Shown one piece after another: positions 10,331-20,469 of a DNA stretch of 64,000 nt (its first letter is position 1; every line of letters begins with the position of its first letter). The DNA comes from Smallanthus sonchifolius (lineage: Eukaryota; Streptophyta; Magnoliopsida; Asterales; Asteraceae), in NCBI GenBank assembly GCA_023525975.1, contig CM042024.1:96041880-96105879 (forward strand). The letters are read 5' to 3'. A program made the translations under genes and the position numbers. The notes beneath the pieces are model-generated. The model was given only the letters and a program-made list of their open reading frames with translations. It searched no databases and was not told where the DNA came from.

Positions 10331-12875
10331 TGTAACACCCCTAAAACCAGAATAGTTAATGGGTCGGGTTAACATGTAAACCGAATTTCTAATAAATTGC
10401 CCGCTAAATCGAAAAATGATTAGTTCAAGTTTAAAGCGCACGATAAAGGAAGTACGGGGACCCGGATGTAAACCATGAAGGTTTAAATAAGAGTTTAAGG
10501 GTAAACCCTAGGCCATTCGGCCTAGGGGTGTTCGACGGCAGTAGCGAGAGAGAGAGGAGGAGACGCCGGAAAAGGGAAGGCCGGCGGTGGTTTAATGACG
10601 GTTTCGAGCAGGGGACTTCACACGTAACCAAGGTAATCCTTGTTCATACTTTTTACATGTTTGTTTATGTGTTTTGCGTGAAACTCTACTAGGGTTTATG
10701 ATTTTGGTCTAACCCGGCAACAAGAACGGGAAGGAAGGGATCGATCCATTGTGGTGAGGTTCATGGGGGGAGTAGAGGACGTCGAGGGTAGCGGTGGAGT
10801 AGCTGGGTCGGGGACGGAGGCATCGGGGTGGTGTGGGGCCCCGTGTGGGGGGCTGGTGGACGATTGCCATAGAAGAGGGAGAGAGGGGAGGTGGAGTCGG
10901 CTTCTGTGACAGCCGTGGTGGCGGCGTGCTAAACAAGCGATGGTGACGGTTGGGGTTGGACGTAACCTTGGAGACGATAGCAAGGAAGGACGGTGCATGG
11001 GGAGGCCGTTTAGGGTTTTGTGTGACGGGGAGGAATATGGTGGCGGATGTGGTGGCTACGGGAGTAGTGCATAGCGAAGGTGATGGTACCATGGTGAGGC
11101 ATGATCGAGTTTGGGTGTGAGTTGGGGGCAAGCTAGGGTTGCATGGCAACGTTTTAGGAGATTAGGTTTTGTTGCATGGCACTTCAATGCATCCATGGGC
11201 GTTCAAGTTAGGGCGTGCAAGTCCTATACATGTCAAAGTGAATTAGTATTGCGAGATGATGACGACTAATGGTTGCAGGAGGAGGTTAGGATTTGCATGG
11301 CACATACGCGTGCATGCAAGGAACCCGGTTCGGAATACATGACAAATGTCAGGATTTTATATTATGTATACGTTATTCGATGTAAAAATTGAACGTATTC
11401 TAATCGGGGATAACGTGTATGACAGGTTTGGGTTTCGAGCGTGGACGGACGAGTTACGGAGCGAGGACTGAGGCTCAGCATACTGGTGAGTTTCTAATCC
11501 CCTCTTTTAAATGTTTTAAACATTTTGTGGCTATCGTACATACTTTTGAGACATGTTTTATTACATTAAATGTATATCGAGCTTTGGGGTCTAACCCGAT
11601 GAGTCTATGAAGTTAAATAGTTAAATGTGGGGCTAAGGGACTGTGTGTGTCCATAAGACGTGCGGGTTATAGGAGGGGATATGGTCACGGGTCGTATAGT
11701 GACCTAACAGGGGTGAGTCGGGATTGTAGTAAACGGGCCATACAGGTACGACTAGGAGGTGTCACAGGGCGTGCATGTATGTGGTATGTGCTTAAATAAT
11801 CAGATATAGTAATTGTATGTGTGTTGCTATATTAGTAGTGCATTGTGTTATGAGTCAGTCGGGGTGAGTCGGGGTATGAGTTAAACGCTTATGGATATGT
11901 GTGGGATATCTTGTCCTAGTGCTATGTGTGAAGTGCAGGTGCAGTTAATGAATCATGTATATAGAGTATAATGTTATGTGATTATACATGTGTTGTGTGC
12001 ATTGTGTCGTTGTCCTTGTGACACGACGGGTATTGTGTTTGCATTGTTGTCATTATGACATGGCAAACGGGATTGTGGAGGACTATGTCCAACAGGACAG
12101 TGATGAGCTCGGGGTGTGTCGAACGCCCTGACGAGGGTGCAGCGAAGAGGTATGTGTTAGTGTGCTTATATATTTGTGTTAAATTGCATACAAGTGTTGA
12201 GTTATATTTATTGTGCATGATATAGTATTATTGTGGTGAGTAGAGTTAGATTGGCTGTGATGCCAGGATTGTGAGGTGATGTTTATAATGGTTATGTCAG
12301 TTGATTTTGTAAGAACCTTGGTCAAGGCCGAGTAAGTTGATGTCTAGGGATTTGTTGTGTTAACCAAGTGTCGAGATAGTACATGTACTTAAGCATGAGT
12401 TATTAGTGTAGTGAGTTCGACCTATGTCGATCAGATTGCGGGGTTGTTATTAATATGGGATGAGTCTTGAGTAATGAGCCATCATGGGATATCGGGTGAT
12501 AACCGGGGGTTAGCTATTTGTTAATGAATTATGGACCTATTTTATAAGGACAGTGGGTCCTGAGTAAAGTTTAAATAACTTTTGAGGCGAGTTTGATTTT
12601 AGTTAAACTAAACTAATAGAACTCACTCAGTGTAGCTGACTTTGTGTGTACGACAGATTATTTTGTAGGTAAGCGTTGCGTTGACGTATCTTGGCTTGGG
12701 AGCGGTGCTACTCGATTTGGTGTGCAAGCATTCGTGAGGTAACTTAATGACATTAAATAGTAATTAATGTTTTAGAAAGACTTCCGTTGTAGTTTAATAT
12801 ATCTAAAATGAGTATTTTCAAGGGAATAACCCGTTATGAGATCCAACTGTAAGGTGCCTGGTTTGGGGCTTTACA
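10331..12875 (+). mobile_element. solo LTR F2 (gypsy, F family), TSD AAGCA, inside integrase of A
   Basis: Starts TGTAACACCCC and ends GGGGCTTTACA, flanked by the perfect 5-bp repeat AAGCA (10326-10330 and 12876-12880). Length 2545 bp. The integrase sequence is continuous across it. Features: donor-like CAAG/GTAATCC near 10633, a CAG-preceded block of exactly 60 nt (11426-11485) before GTGAGTTT, GAACTCACT at 12619-12627, and TAG/GTAAGCG near 12668. The proline-rich minus-strand frames at 10696-11149 are compositional. Confidence 0.93.
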
Positions 12876-12880
12876 AAGCA

Positions 12881-14130
12881 TGTCTTCCTGCGTTTGGATG
12901 GTCCTTTCAGACTGACCATCCGTTTGTGGGTGGTATGTCATGCTAATATTTAACCTTATGCCCATTGCTTCATGAAATCTTTTCCAGAACCTCGATGTGA
13001 ATCGTGTGTCCCGGTCAGATACAATCGACAAAGGTACCACATGTTGTGCTACAACTTATGCGATAATTACTTCCGCTAATGTTTCCGACGAGAACGTCTC
13101 TCAAATAGGTAGGGAATGAGCACTTTTCGTCAACCGGTCCACGGTTACCCAAGTGGTGTCATAACCTTTAGTTGTACGGGGTAGCTTGGTTATGAAGTCC
13201 ATAGTAACGTGTTCCCACTTCCGTTCCGGTATCTCAAGAGGTTGAATCTTTCCATACGGTTTCTGGTGTTTGGCCTTTACCTGTGAGCAAGTCAAGCACT
13301 TGCTAACGCACTTTGTCACATCATTCTTCATTCTAGGCCACCAGTATTCCTTCTTTATCTCTTGGTACATCTTAGTGGCACCGGGATGGATATAGTAGCG
13401 AGACTTATGAGCCTCATCTAGGATTTTGGCCACGGGCTGGGCATCTGGTATCAAATCAATTCGGAACTCAATCTCCCAATCTAGCGGTACTCTAGGCAAG
13501 TCCTTTGGAAACACCTCCGGATACTCGCACACCACGGGCACGTCGTTTAGTTCCTTCACTTCTTTACAACTTTCTATCACGTATACCAGGTAGGCCTCGC
13601 ATCCGCGCCTCAGGTAATCTTTTGCCTTAATCATCGAGATAACGTTAGGCATTGGGATGCCACGATTTCCATAAAACTCGACTTCGCTACCATCTGGTGC
13701 CTTGAGTCGAATTATCTTTCGCTTACATATAATTTGTGCTTCGTTGGCAGTTAGCCAATCCATACCCAGTACGACATCAAACCCTCCCAAAACCATGACA
13801 AACAATCTAACCGGGAACCTATGGCCTTCTATCTTTATTGTGGAATTTTCAACTACCTCTGTCACTTTCGTGGTCCTACCTTCAGCGATTTATACACTAA
13901 AGGTCGTTCCTATTTTACTGACTGCGTTTTTTACCCATTTACAGAAAGCAACTGATATAAAACTTCTACTGGCACCCGAATCAAATAATACCAAAACAAA
14001 AGTGTTATCAATGATGAACGTACCTGACGCCACATCGGGGTCTCCCCTGGCTTGTTCCTGCGTCAGTGCATACGCTCAAGTCCTTTTCCGAGGCCTCTCA
14101 TCCTTCTTTTCTGTGTCCTTCTGACGTGTC
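12881..14130 (-). pseudogene. pol: element A protease joined in frame to integrase; RT and RNase H deleted
   Basis: Minus strand. The protease catalytic motif is visible near 13945-13970 (LVLFDSGASRSFIS), then a stop, then the retropepsin C-terminal half (FDVVLGMDWLTANEAQII) and the linker DVPVVCEYPEVFPKDLP. At 13425-13430 the linker (QPVAK) runs straight into the integrase zinc-binding domain (ILDEAHKSRYYIHPGATK, then CVSKCLTCSQVK) and the start of the core (MDFITKLPRT, then WVTVDRLTKSAH). The segment at 12881-13040 continues with SDRDTRFTSRFWKRF and YHPQTDGQSER. The missing part is the whole RT and RNase H (about 1.6 kb in E). The joint falls on GCCAAA, present at both parental positions in E, so a microhomology deletion is likely. 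The DSGA Asp is present, but a stop follows about 28 codons later. Confidence 0.85.
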
Positions 14131-15376
14131 GTGTGATAAGTAAATTAAAATATATATAAATATATATATTTGTTTTAGAAATGGTTTCACGAGATCAAGT
14201 TTTAAATTTATAAAATGATAAATACTAAAACGTAAAACACACACAATAGGCAGGTGTACCTATCGCAACGTAATATAGTTTAGGTAAGAACCAAGTATCG
14301 AACCAACGGACATGGTCGAATTCCAATACTCAACTTTTGTTAATGTTTAGCCGGTTTAATTAGTGAGTGAGTTTTGTGTTCTTGTTAAACAGAAAAGTAA
14401 ATGACAGAAAAGTAAATGGCGGTAAAGTAAATAGCAGAAAAGTAAAAATGTGTGTGAAGTGTGTAATAGAAATGTAACGAACAGAATAGTAAATAATAGG
14501 AAAGTAAATATGTCAAAAATGATCAGGTTACGAATAGTATTGATTTGGGTTTCGCATCCGCTTGGTACGTGATAATGTTAACTTGACTAATCCAGTGATA
14601 TGACTACTACAAATGTGTGAATCGGGTCACCGCTATAGCATCGTCCTCACGACATTTGATTTGCAAATTTAAAAGCTTTAACAAGCGGTAGTGCCTCCCG
14701 TTAAGGACAACAATTACCCTCAACCCTTCGAATGGTCATCTCCGGGTTGCTTTAAGACATCGTACGTAAAATGCTTTGTATTAGAGTTAAATAGGTGATT
14801 ATATTTTGCTCACCGGGAGGCGGTGTAAAAATGGGACCAAGTATAAAAACATACTGTTCCCGACATGAGTTCACCAATTCTTGGTCGCATAATAAGTTCG
14901 TATAAAGACGTACGACCTTACTAGTGTTGACCAAGCTTTGGCTTATCAATCTCTGCTTGTATAAAGACGTACAAGTTTCAAAAGAAGTTTGATTAAAAAG
15001 GTTTTACGATCTTACGCTATAAAACCAAGAACACTCACAAATATAAAGACGGATTTAGAAAATAATAAAAGCCCACCAAATTGGTGGTTTTAAGGACGAA
15101 TAGTTAAAGACATAAACACATCACTTTGATTAATATGTTAAACATTAACATGCACAAAAATTCATCTTCACCCTAGCAATACAAAGAGTTTAGCCACGAA
15201 TGGCCATACTAACTAGCATAACGCTGAGTTTCGTAGGCTCCCCTATTGCGGAACAAGGAGGAAGAGCCCCTCCACTCACTATTCTCTACTCTAACTATGA
15301 AATACGCTCTCAAATGAGGTCTGGATGGTTGTTGTAAGGTGTGGATGGGTGTGTGTAATGTAGAACTCAAGCCATC

Positions 15377-15384
15377 TATTTATA
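15377..15384 (-). promoter_or_regulatory. TATA box in Tat-like LTR
   Basis: TATAAATA on the minus strand (within CTATAAATAG), next to the GCACGGCCGTGC palindromes. Motif only. Confidence 0.45.
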
Positions 15385-15398
15385 GGCCTCAAAATGAG

Positions 15399-15541
15399 CA
15401 ATGCACGGCCGTGCATTGGGTTGCACGGGCGTGCAAACACCTCGGGAATCAAACATGGTACAAATGACAATGTACCGGAGCCTGGGGAGGCTGAACAGGG
15501 AATGCATGACCGTACATGGCATTGCACGGCCGTGCAATGCC
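15399..15541. repeat. four GCACGGCCGTGC-type palindromes
   Basis: ATGCACGGCCGTGCAT and TTGCACGGCCGTGCAA are perfect. TTGCACGGGCGTGCAA has one mismatch, and TGCATGACCGTACA is a decayed fourth copy. They lie upstream of the TATA box in the Tat-like LTR and look like binding sites for a dimeric factor. Confidence 0.7.
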
Positions 15542-15813
15542 CTGCCAGCTCCCCAGCTTCGTCTTTTAGCTGTTGGTTGACTTGTGTTGATCAATTTTGA
15601 CTTCTTGGGGGTCAATGCTCGGGTTTGGTCTTCCAAAAGATTGATTTCTTCATGATTTTAGCTGATTTTTGCTCTATTCATCTTTGGGATACCGAATAAC
15701 CTGCATTTGTGAAATATTAATGTTTTAAGTATCAATTGCAAGGTTATTAATCAATTAGTACCTAATATGGGGATTATTATGCATGCAAAACATGTATAAT
15801 TTAGGGCATATCA

Positions 15814-16313
15814 CCTTCCCCTTCCTAGTTTCTCCCATCTTGGGCTTTGGGCATTCCCTGCTCATGTGACCGACCTCCCCACATTTATAACATTTGAAGC
15901 CTTGTGGGCACTCGCGGGAGTAGTGTCCTGTCTTGCCACATTTGTAACACATATTTGATATAAGTCTACATTCGCCCATGTGTTCCCTCTCGTACTTTCC
16001 ACAAATAGTCGGCTCGCCCACCCTAGCTTTCTTATCACGTGCCCCAAACAACTTCCCACCAATTCACTTGCCATGCAAGCCCAGTTTCTTCGTAGGTTCC
16101 TCAATAGCGACATCATTTAACGCCAGATCGTCGTACACCACGCCGCTAAGTTCCACCACCAAATCAAAAGTACTAGGAGTGTTTGCCTTAATAAAAGTGT
16201 GGACCTTGTCTAGTAGCCCCCGAATGTAACAAGCAATCCTTCTTTCCTAGATGGTGATCAGATGTGGAACAAGACGTGCCAGTTTGTTGTACCGTGTGGT
16301 TTACATACGGTGT
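15814..16313 (-). pseudogene. gag: element A Gag, C-terminal part with zinc knuckles
   Basis: Minus strand from 16313: the retrotransposon-gag C-terminal segment (YNKLARLVPHLITI, then CYIRGLLDKVHTFIK and a VVELSGVVYDD-like stretch), then CGKYEREHMGEC, CYKCGKTGHYSREC and CYKCGEVGHMSREC, two clean CX2CX4HX4C knuckles and a partial one that bind RNA. A TAG and a TGA interrupt the frame. The right side is broken by D; the N-terminal half is at 26959-27615. The left side meets the Tat-like LTR. Confidence 0.85.
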
Positions 16314-17053
16314 GTCATTGTGACAATCCGGACTTTTCAAGTTAACTCCGTTAACAAAAATCCAGTTAAAGTTAACTAAATTAACTTAACTAAAACTTCA
16401 GGGACTAATTCTGTCAATAATCCAAACTTAAAACTTCAGGGACTAGTTATGTAATATCCCTAATCTACCATGTTGACTTTTAAAAAGTCAAAATCCAAAT
16501 TCTGTTGACTTTAGAAGTCAAACTAATCAAACTATAACTCCATCCAAACTTGAGGGACCTATTCTGCCAAGTTTCAAACTCCAGTTCTCACGAAAACCTC
16601 AGGGACTATTCCTGCTATTACTCTAAAGCTGATTGTTGACTTCTGAAAGTCAACATCACGGCTGAATCCAAATTCGATCGTTACAAACCGAAATTCGCCG
16701 AAGTCGAAACTGTTCTTGCACGATCATGATCATAACGATCATCATTAATCCATTAAACACCGACAATTAATCGAATTAACTCTAATTATTAGGATGAAAC
16801 AAGTAACCGTCGACCACTTCGTCATGATCATCAAATTCGTTTAATCCCGATAGTAATCCCACAATTTGAAACACTGCGCACACTAGACGAGCTTTGCAGA
16901 GACTCTTTGATACGCCAATTCAATCGGATAAGCAGTGGAAATCGCCAGAGGCCAGTCAGTTCACAGCCGACACCTGCATTACTCGAACTCCATTAGTCCG
17001 AATCACATTCTGGTAATTTCTTACACCATTTGTTTCGTTTTTATCTCTGGAAT

Positions 17054-17700
17054 GAAAGCCCTATGCCAATTAGGGCTTACATTATCAATTCGATCAAGAT
17101 CACGACTCTAGGGTTCAACACAAACCGGTTTAATCGAACCCTAGTCTAGACTCGAGCATAATTCAATTAACCTATACAGTTTGATTCGCAATTCCGTCCT
17201 CTTTGAAAACCCTCTGTCAATTCAACGTTTTATTATCGAAATTGTTGTGAACCGTAATCTTGGGTTCATATGAAACCAATTTATCGAATTCAACTCTAAA
17301 CCATGTTTAAATCCAATTAAATTATACCGTTAGACTCGTAATCTTCTGTAGATCGAAAGCCCTATGAAATCTCGGGCTTCTACCAACGAAATGATCTTGA
17401 TCCAATAATTAGGGTTTGTTCTTGAAAAGTTTTGGGGTTTTCGATCTTAAACACAGTTTCAATGCAATTAAACCATATCAACAGATTCGCAATTCTGTTT
17501 TTGTAAAAAGCCCAATGATTCTAACAACTTTTATTATCAGAATCCTTCGAATCGATTTTGTGATCATAAACTAGGGGTACGGCCCCTTCTCTGTAATTTA
17601 ACGCTCTTAAAACCGATGATTTTCAAATTAAACGAATCCGCAAATTCGCAAACCCTCGCTTAACAAAACCCCTATGCTATGGATCGAAATCGAAGTCGGA
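17054..17700 (+). repeat. ~150-bp degenerate tandem repeats in D LTR
   Basis: A GAAAGCCCTATG-like word recurs at about 17054, 17205, 17355, 17515 and 17664, each time near ATTCGCAATTCTGT and TTATTATCGAAAT-like words. The spacing is 150-160 bp. The 3' LTR has lost the region. The D-family solo LTR keeps the spacing (about 51358, 51518, 51668). Confidence 0.6.
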
Positions 17701-17800
17701 ATCGATGAGGAAGAGCTTGTTTTGGTTCGGCCTGCGTGGTGGAGAAGAACCCTCTTAACTAGTTTGATAAAAGAATTCTGGTCTGGATTAGTTCGCGATA

Positions 17801-17872
17801 CCCTAGCGGGCGGGACTGGTTAGAGGCTTGTGCGTGTGTGGGAGAGACCCGAGTTCGAGACCGGGCTCCCAC
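17801..17872 (+). other. tRNA-like hairpin module (A-box- and B-box-like) in D LTR
   Basis: GGGACTGGTTAGAGGC resembles a pol III A box and GAGTTCGAGACC a B box. A GTGGGAG/CTCCCAC stem closes the second part. A copy is in the 3' LTR (25341-25412). The divergent solo LTR (51153-51230, minus) has the same layout with GCAGGAG/CTCCTGC. It is not a functional tRNA gene; it may be a captured SINE or tRNA head. Confidence 0.5.
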
Positions 17873-18064
17873 AATTAATTTTTGAACATTTTTCTTATAA
17901 TATCTAATTAATAAAAATCAAACCCTATATTATTATAATAATATATAAATGTGTTTTAGCCCGGGAAACAACCCGTGAGCTCGGGTTTGAATTTTGTAAT
18001 CAATTTTATTATTTCTTCCACTTTCAAAAATAATGTATTTATGTATTTTTCAAACCGTAATCTC

Positions 18065-18375
18065 GTATAAAATAATATAATTATATTATTTTCAACACGT
18101 AACCAATATTAATAAAATAATATATAAATTATATTATTTTCGACTCATTCAATTGTCTTGTGTGACATGTGTTTAAAAACTATAAATAATATAAACGATG
18201 TTATATTATTTACCTACGTTATTTACCCCGATTAAAAAAATAATATATTTATTATTTTTCCACTCCTAGGATTATTTAGTAAATCTTTCGAACTTAAAAA
18301 TAATATATTAAATTATATTATTTTCCTAACCTTTGTAAACGACTCAAACGCATAAAAATAATTATTTAATTATTA
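18065..18375. repeat. six AT-rich palindromic repeats in D LTR
   Basis: Units of the type AAAATAATATA followed by TATATTATTTT start at about 18067, 18114, 18182, 18237, 18295 and 18353 (spacing 47-68 bp). Equivalent units are in the 3' LTR (25607-25920) and, with different sequence but kept symmetry, in the D-family solo LTR (50660-51000). Confidence 0.7.
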
Positions 18376-19419
18376 TCCGTTATCAACATTCGACGCGTGA
18401 CGCAAATTCCCTAAAATCATTATAATAAGATATGTATATATTTATATATATACATATATATAAAACTCCGTCGACACGTTCGTTTATTCCTAAATGCTTA
18501 GAATGCGTTAAGACATTCTAACTTTCCGTGTCGTCGTATCAATTCCCAAATTGTCCCTAATTTATGTGTTTATAATTTTAGGGCATACGTAAGCCGTGCA
18601 GGCTAACGCTTGAGATTCCAAATCTTTCATTTGTGTGATACTACCTACTACGCAACGCAGGTGAGTTTTCACGGCCCCATTTTACTGTTTTAACTTGGTG
18701 GAGAAAGCATGATCTAAACCTTTTACTAGTTTTTGTAATTCATATATTATCGCTTGTATGACTATGCGTAACTCTATCATGAAAGTCCTCACATCGAACC
18801 GTTTAAATATTGAAGAATAGCGATGTATGTTGAGTAGTACTACTGGGTTTAACAAACCCCACCCGCGTTAGTCGCGCTAACTCGATTGGAGGTCGAACGG
18901 GTGTAATATTGACCTAAAACATGTACCATGGCTGATAGACCTGGTCGGAGGCACAAACACAAACTGTCAGTCTAAGGTTGCGAGCGCATTAGTATACTTG
19001 AATATTGGTTAGCTACCTTTGATATATATATTGAATGTACAATAAACTGCAAACTCTTTACTTGAACTATTGAAACCTGTGAACTCACCAACCTAAGGTT
19101 GACCCATTTTCCTTACATGTTTTCTCAGGTTGGCACTCAAGGACACGTTAGGTCATGCATCGTCTTGAATTATTTACAACTCATGCATCCATCAAACAAT
19201 GATTATGTCTTTCTTATACTTTGGTTTTAAGCGCGTTGTTTTGCGCATATACTTTCGTTTTATGCTTTCGCAAACTTTTACTCTGAACATTATGAATTTA
19301 TGAAACTATGTTTCAAGTCCCATATAGTGTCGTTTGATGTAACCAATGTGTGAGGTCCTGGTCAGTCATGCCCCAAAACGGTAAGACTCCGTTAATTGAA
19401 ATTTGGGGGTGTGACAGAT

Positions 19420-19433
19420 TGGTATCAGAGCCA
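19420..19433 (+). other. primer-binding site of element D
   Basis: TGGTATCAGAGCCA, 3 nt after the LTR end. Complementary to initiator tRNA-Met. Confidence 0.92.
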
Positions 19434-19537
19434 TTGTTTATAGAGAACTAGGATTTGCATTCTAGACTATAGCCACACACATTAGTTACCCAACTTAGTC
19501 ATATGTCGAGGCACTTACTCTTTGTGATTACAGGAAA

Positions 19538-20148
19538 ATGTCTACTCCACCATCTTCACCACCTACTATCCAAGAGCACGACATTCCTACTATTACATCA
19601 CCGGAACCCAAACGGCGTAGGCTGGAGCCTATTGATAATACCATTGTATATGGGGAGCCAATGAACATCAGGAATTGTAGTGACTGGGATTGGTACCCTA
19701 GTCTGATTAGCAGGTGGGTGAGGCAAGAACGAGTACCTCACCATACTTCGGAGCTTCATCATCCAGTGGATCACGACTACCTTTATTGCCTTGCCACTTG
19801 GGGCAGGCTTTCGCAGCATTTGTGGCCACTATGGATCGGGAGATCCGAAATATGAGGGATGCAGCTGGAGCAATTACTGGTCTGTTAAGGGGAGAAAAAC
19901 AGACAGACCACAGATTAGATCTGCTAGTAGCAGAAATTACAGGCACTGATCACGTTCACAATGCTCTAGTGGACGAGGTAAGGGCACTCCAGGATAGAGT
20001 GAATGTCCTCGAGGAGACTAAGGTAGCATCTCAGGAGAGGATAGGAGAATTAGAGGTACAACTAGCAGCTGCCTTGGAGCCAGCTGAGGTACCTGATTCT
20101 GAGCCCGAGGAGGAGCCAGAAGAGGTAGAGGAGGATGACACTGAGTGA
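19538..20148 (+). pseudogene. extra 5' open frame of element D (ORF0), one frameshift
   Basis: Unrecognised protein between PBS and gag. The chosen ATG (19538) follows GATTACAGGAAA, an acceptor-like context shared with element B. Parts: a Ser/Pro-rich N terminus, a basic cluster resembling a nuclear localisation signal (PEPKRRRLEP, residues about 24-33), a Trp-rich patch (CSDWDWYPSLISRW), then a frameshift near 19710. The second frame (to 20148) gives a Ser-rich patch, a predicted coiled coil (VDEVRALQDRVNVLEET and neighbours, about 19960-20070) and an acidic tail (PDSEPEEEPEEVEEDDTE). Repaired length would be about 200 residues. No retroviral motif is seen. Element B has a counterpart (37431-38390) with the same order, which suggests a genuine accessory gene; function unknown. 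Confidence 0.55.
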
Positions 20149-20469
20149 GTCATCTCATCCGTCGGCAGTGAAGCCTGATTTTTTTTCTTCTTTTCTTTCC
20201 ATTATGTTCTATTTTATTTTATTCTAGTTGTTATTTCTTTATGTTTCAAATAAAATCCTAAATGGATAAGGATGTTCCCATTCCAATAAATTATTAGTGA
20301 ATTATTTGAGTTAAATTGTTTATTTTATAGCCTTATCAATTTAAGTTAGTCTTGTAGTACGATTCCAAACCTACAAATCTTTATACATTTCCTTCTATTT
20401 GCTTACGCTTGAATGATGTAAATATGCGATATATTTACTCATTTCTTGTGTTTGTGAATATGAAGAATT
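20149..20469 (+). other. spacer between ORF0 and gag in element D
   Basis: T-rich, non-coding. No promoter or terminator stands out. The gag ATG follows TATGAAGAATT. Confidence 0.5.

Larger units (their letters stand above)
14134..15813 (-). mobile_element. Tat/Athila-like solo LTR inside element A
   Basis: Minus strand runs from TGATATGCCC (15813) to TACTTATCA (14134), 1680 bp, with TG/CA ends. It contains TATAAATA (15377-15384) and, near its end, the phrase GCGATAGGTACACCTGCC, which I associate with Tat/Athila-type LTRs. Gag of A lies on one side and protease on the other. No 5-bp TSD is visible (TCGTG against CCTTC), so one flank was probably lost. Clade assignment is from memory only. 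Confidence 0.6.
16319..19416 (+). repeat. 5' LTR of element D
   Basis: 3098 bp from TGTGACAATCC to GGGGGTGTGACA. Contents in order: about five degenerate 150-bp repeats (17054-17700), a tRNA-like hairpin module (17801-17872), AT-rich palindromes (18065-18375), a CAG-preceded block of 59 nt (18602-18660) before GTGAGTTTT, GAACTCACC (19081-19089) and TTTTCTCAG/GT (19126-19130). No coding sequence. Confidence 0.95.

Noticed and set aside
10696..11149. Proline/serine-rich minus-strand frames
   Set aside because: GC-rich part of solo LTR F2, no domain, absent from F1 at the matching place.
14129..15818. A 5-bp TSD for the Tat-like LTR
   Set aside because: Flanks TCGTG and CCTTC do not match in any register I tried.
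17801..17872. A real tRNA gene
   Set aside because: No acceptor stem or anticodon arm that pairs, no terminator; multi-copy within LTRs. Kept only as a tRNA-like module.
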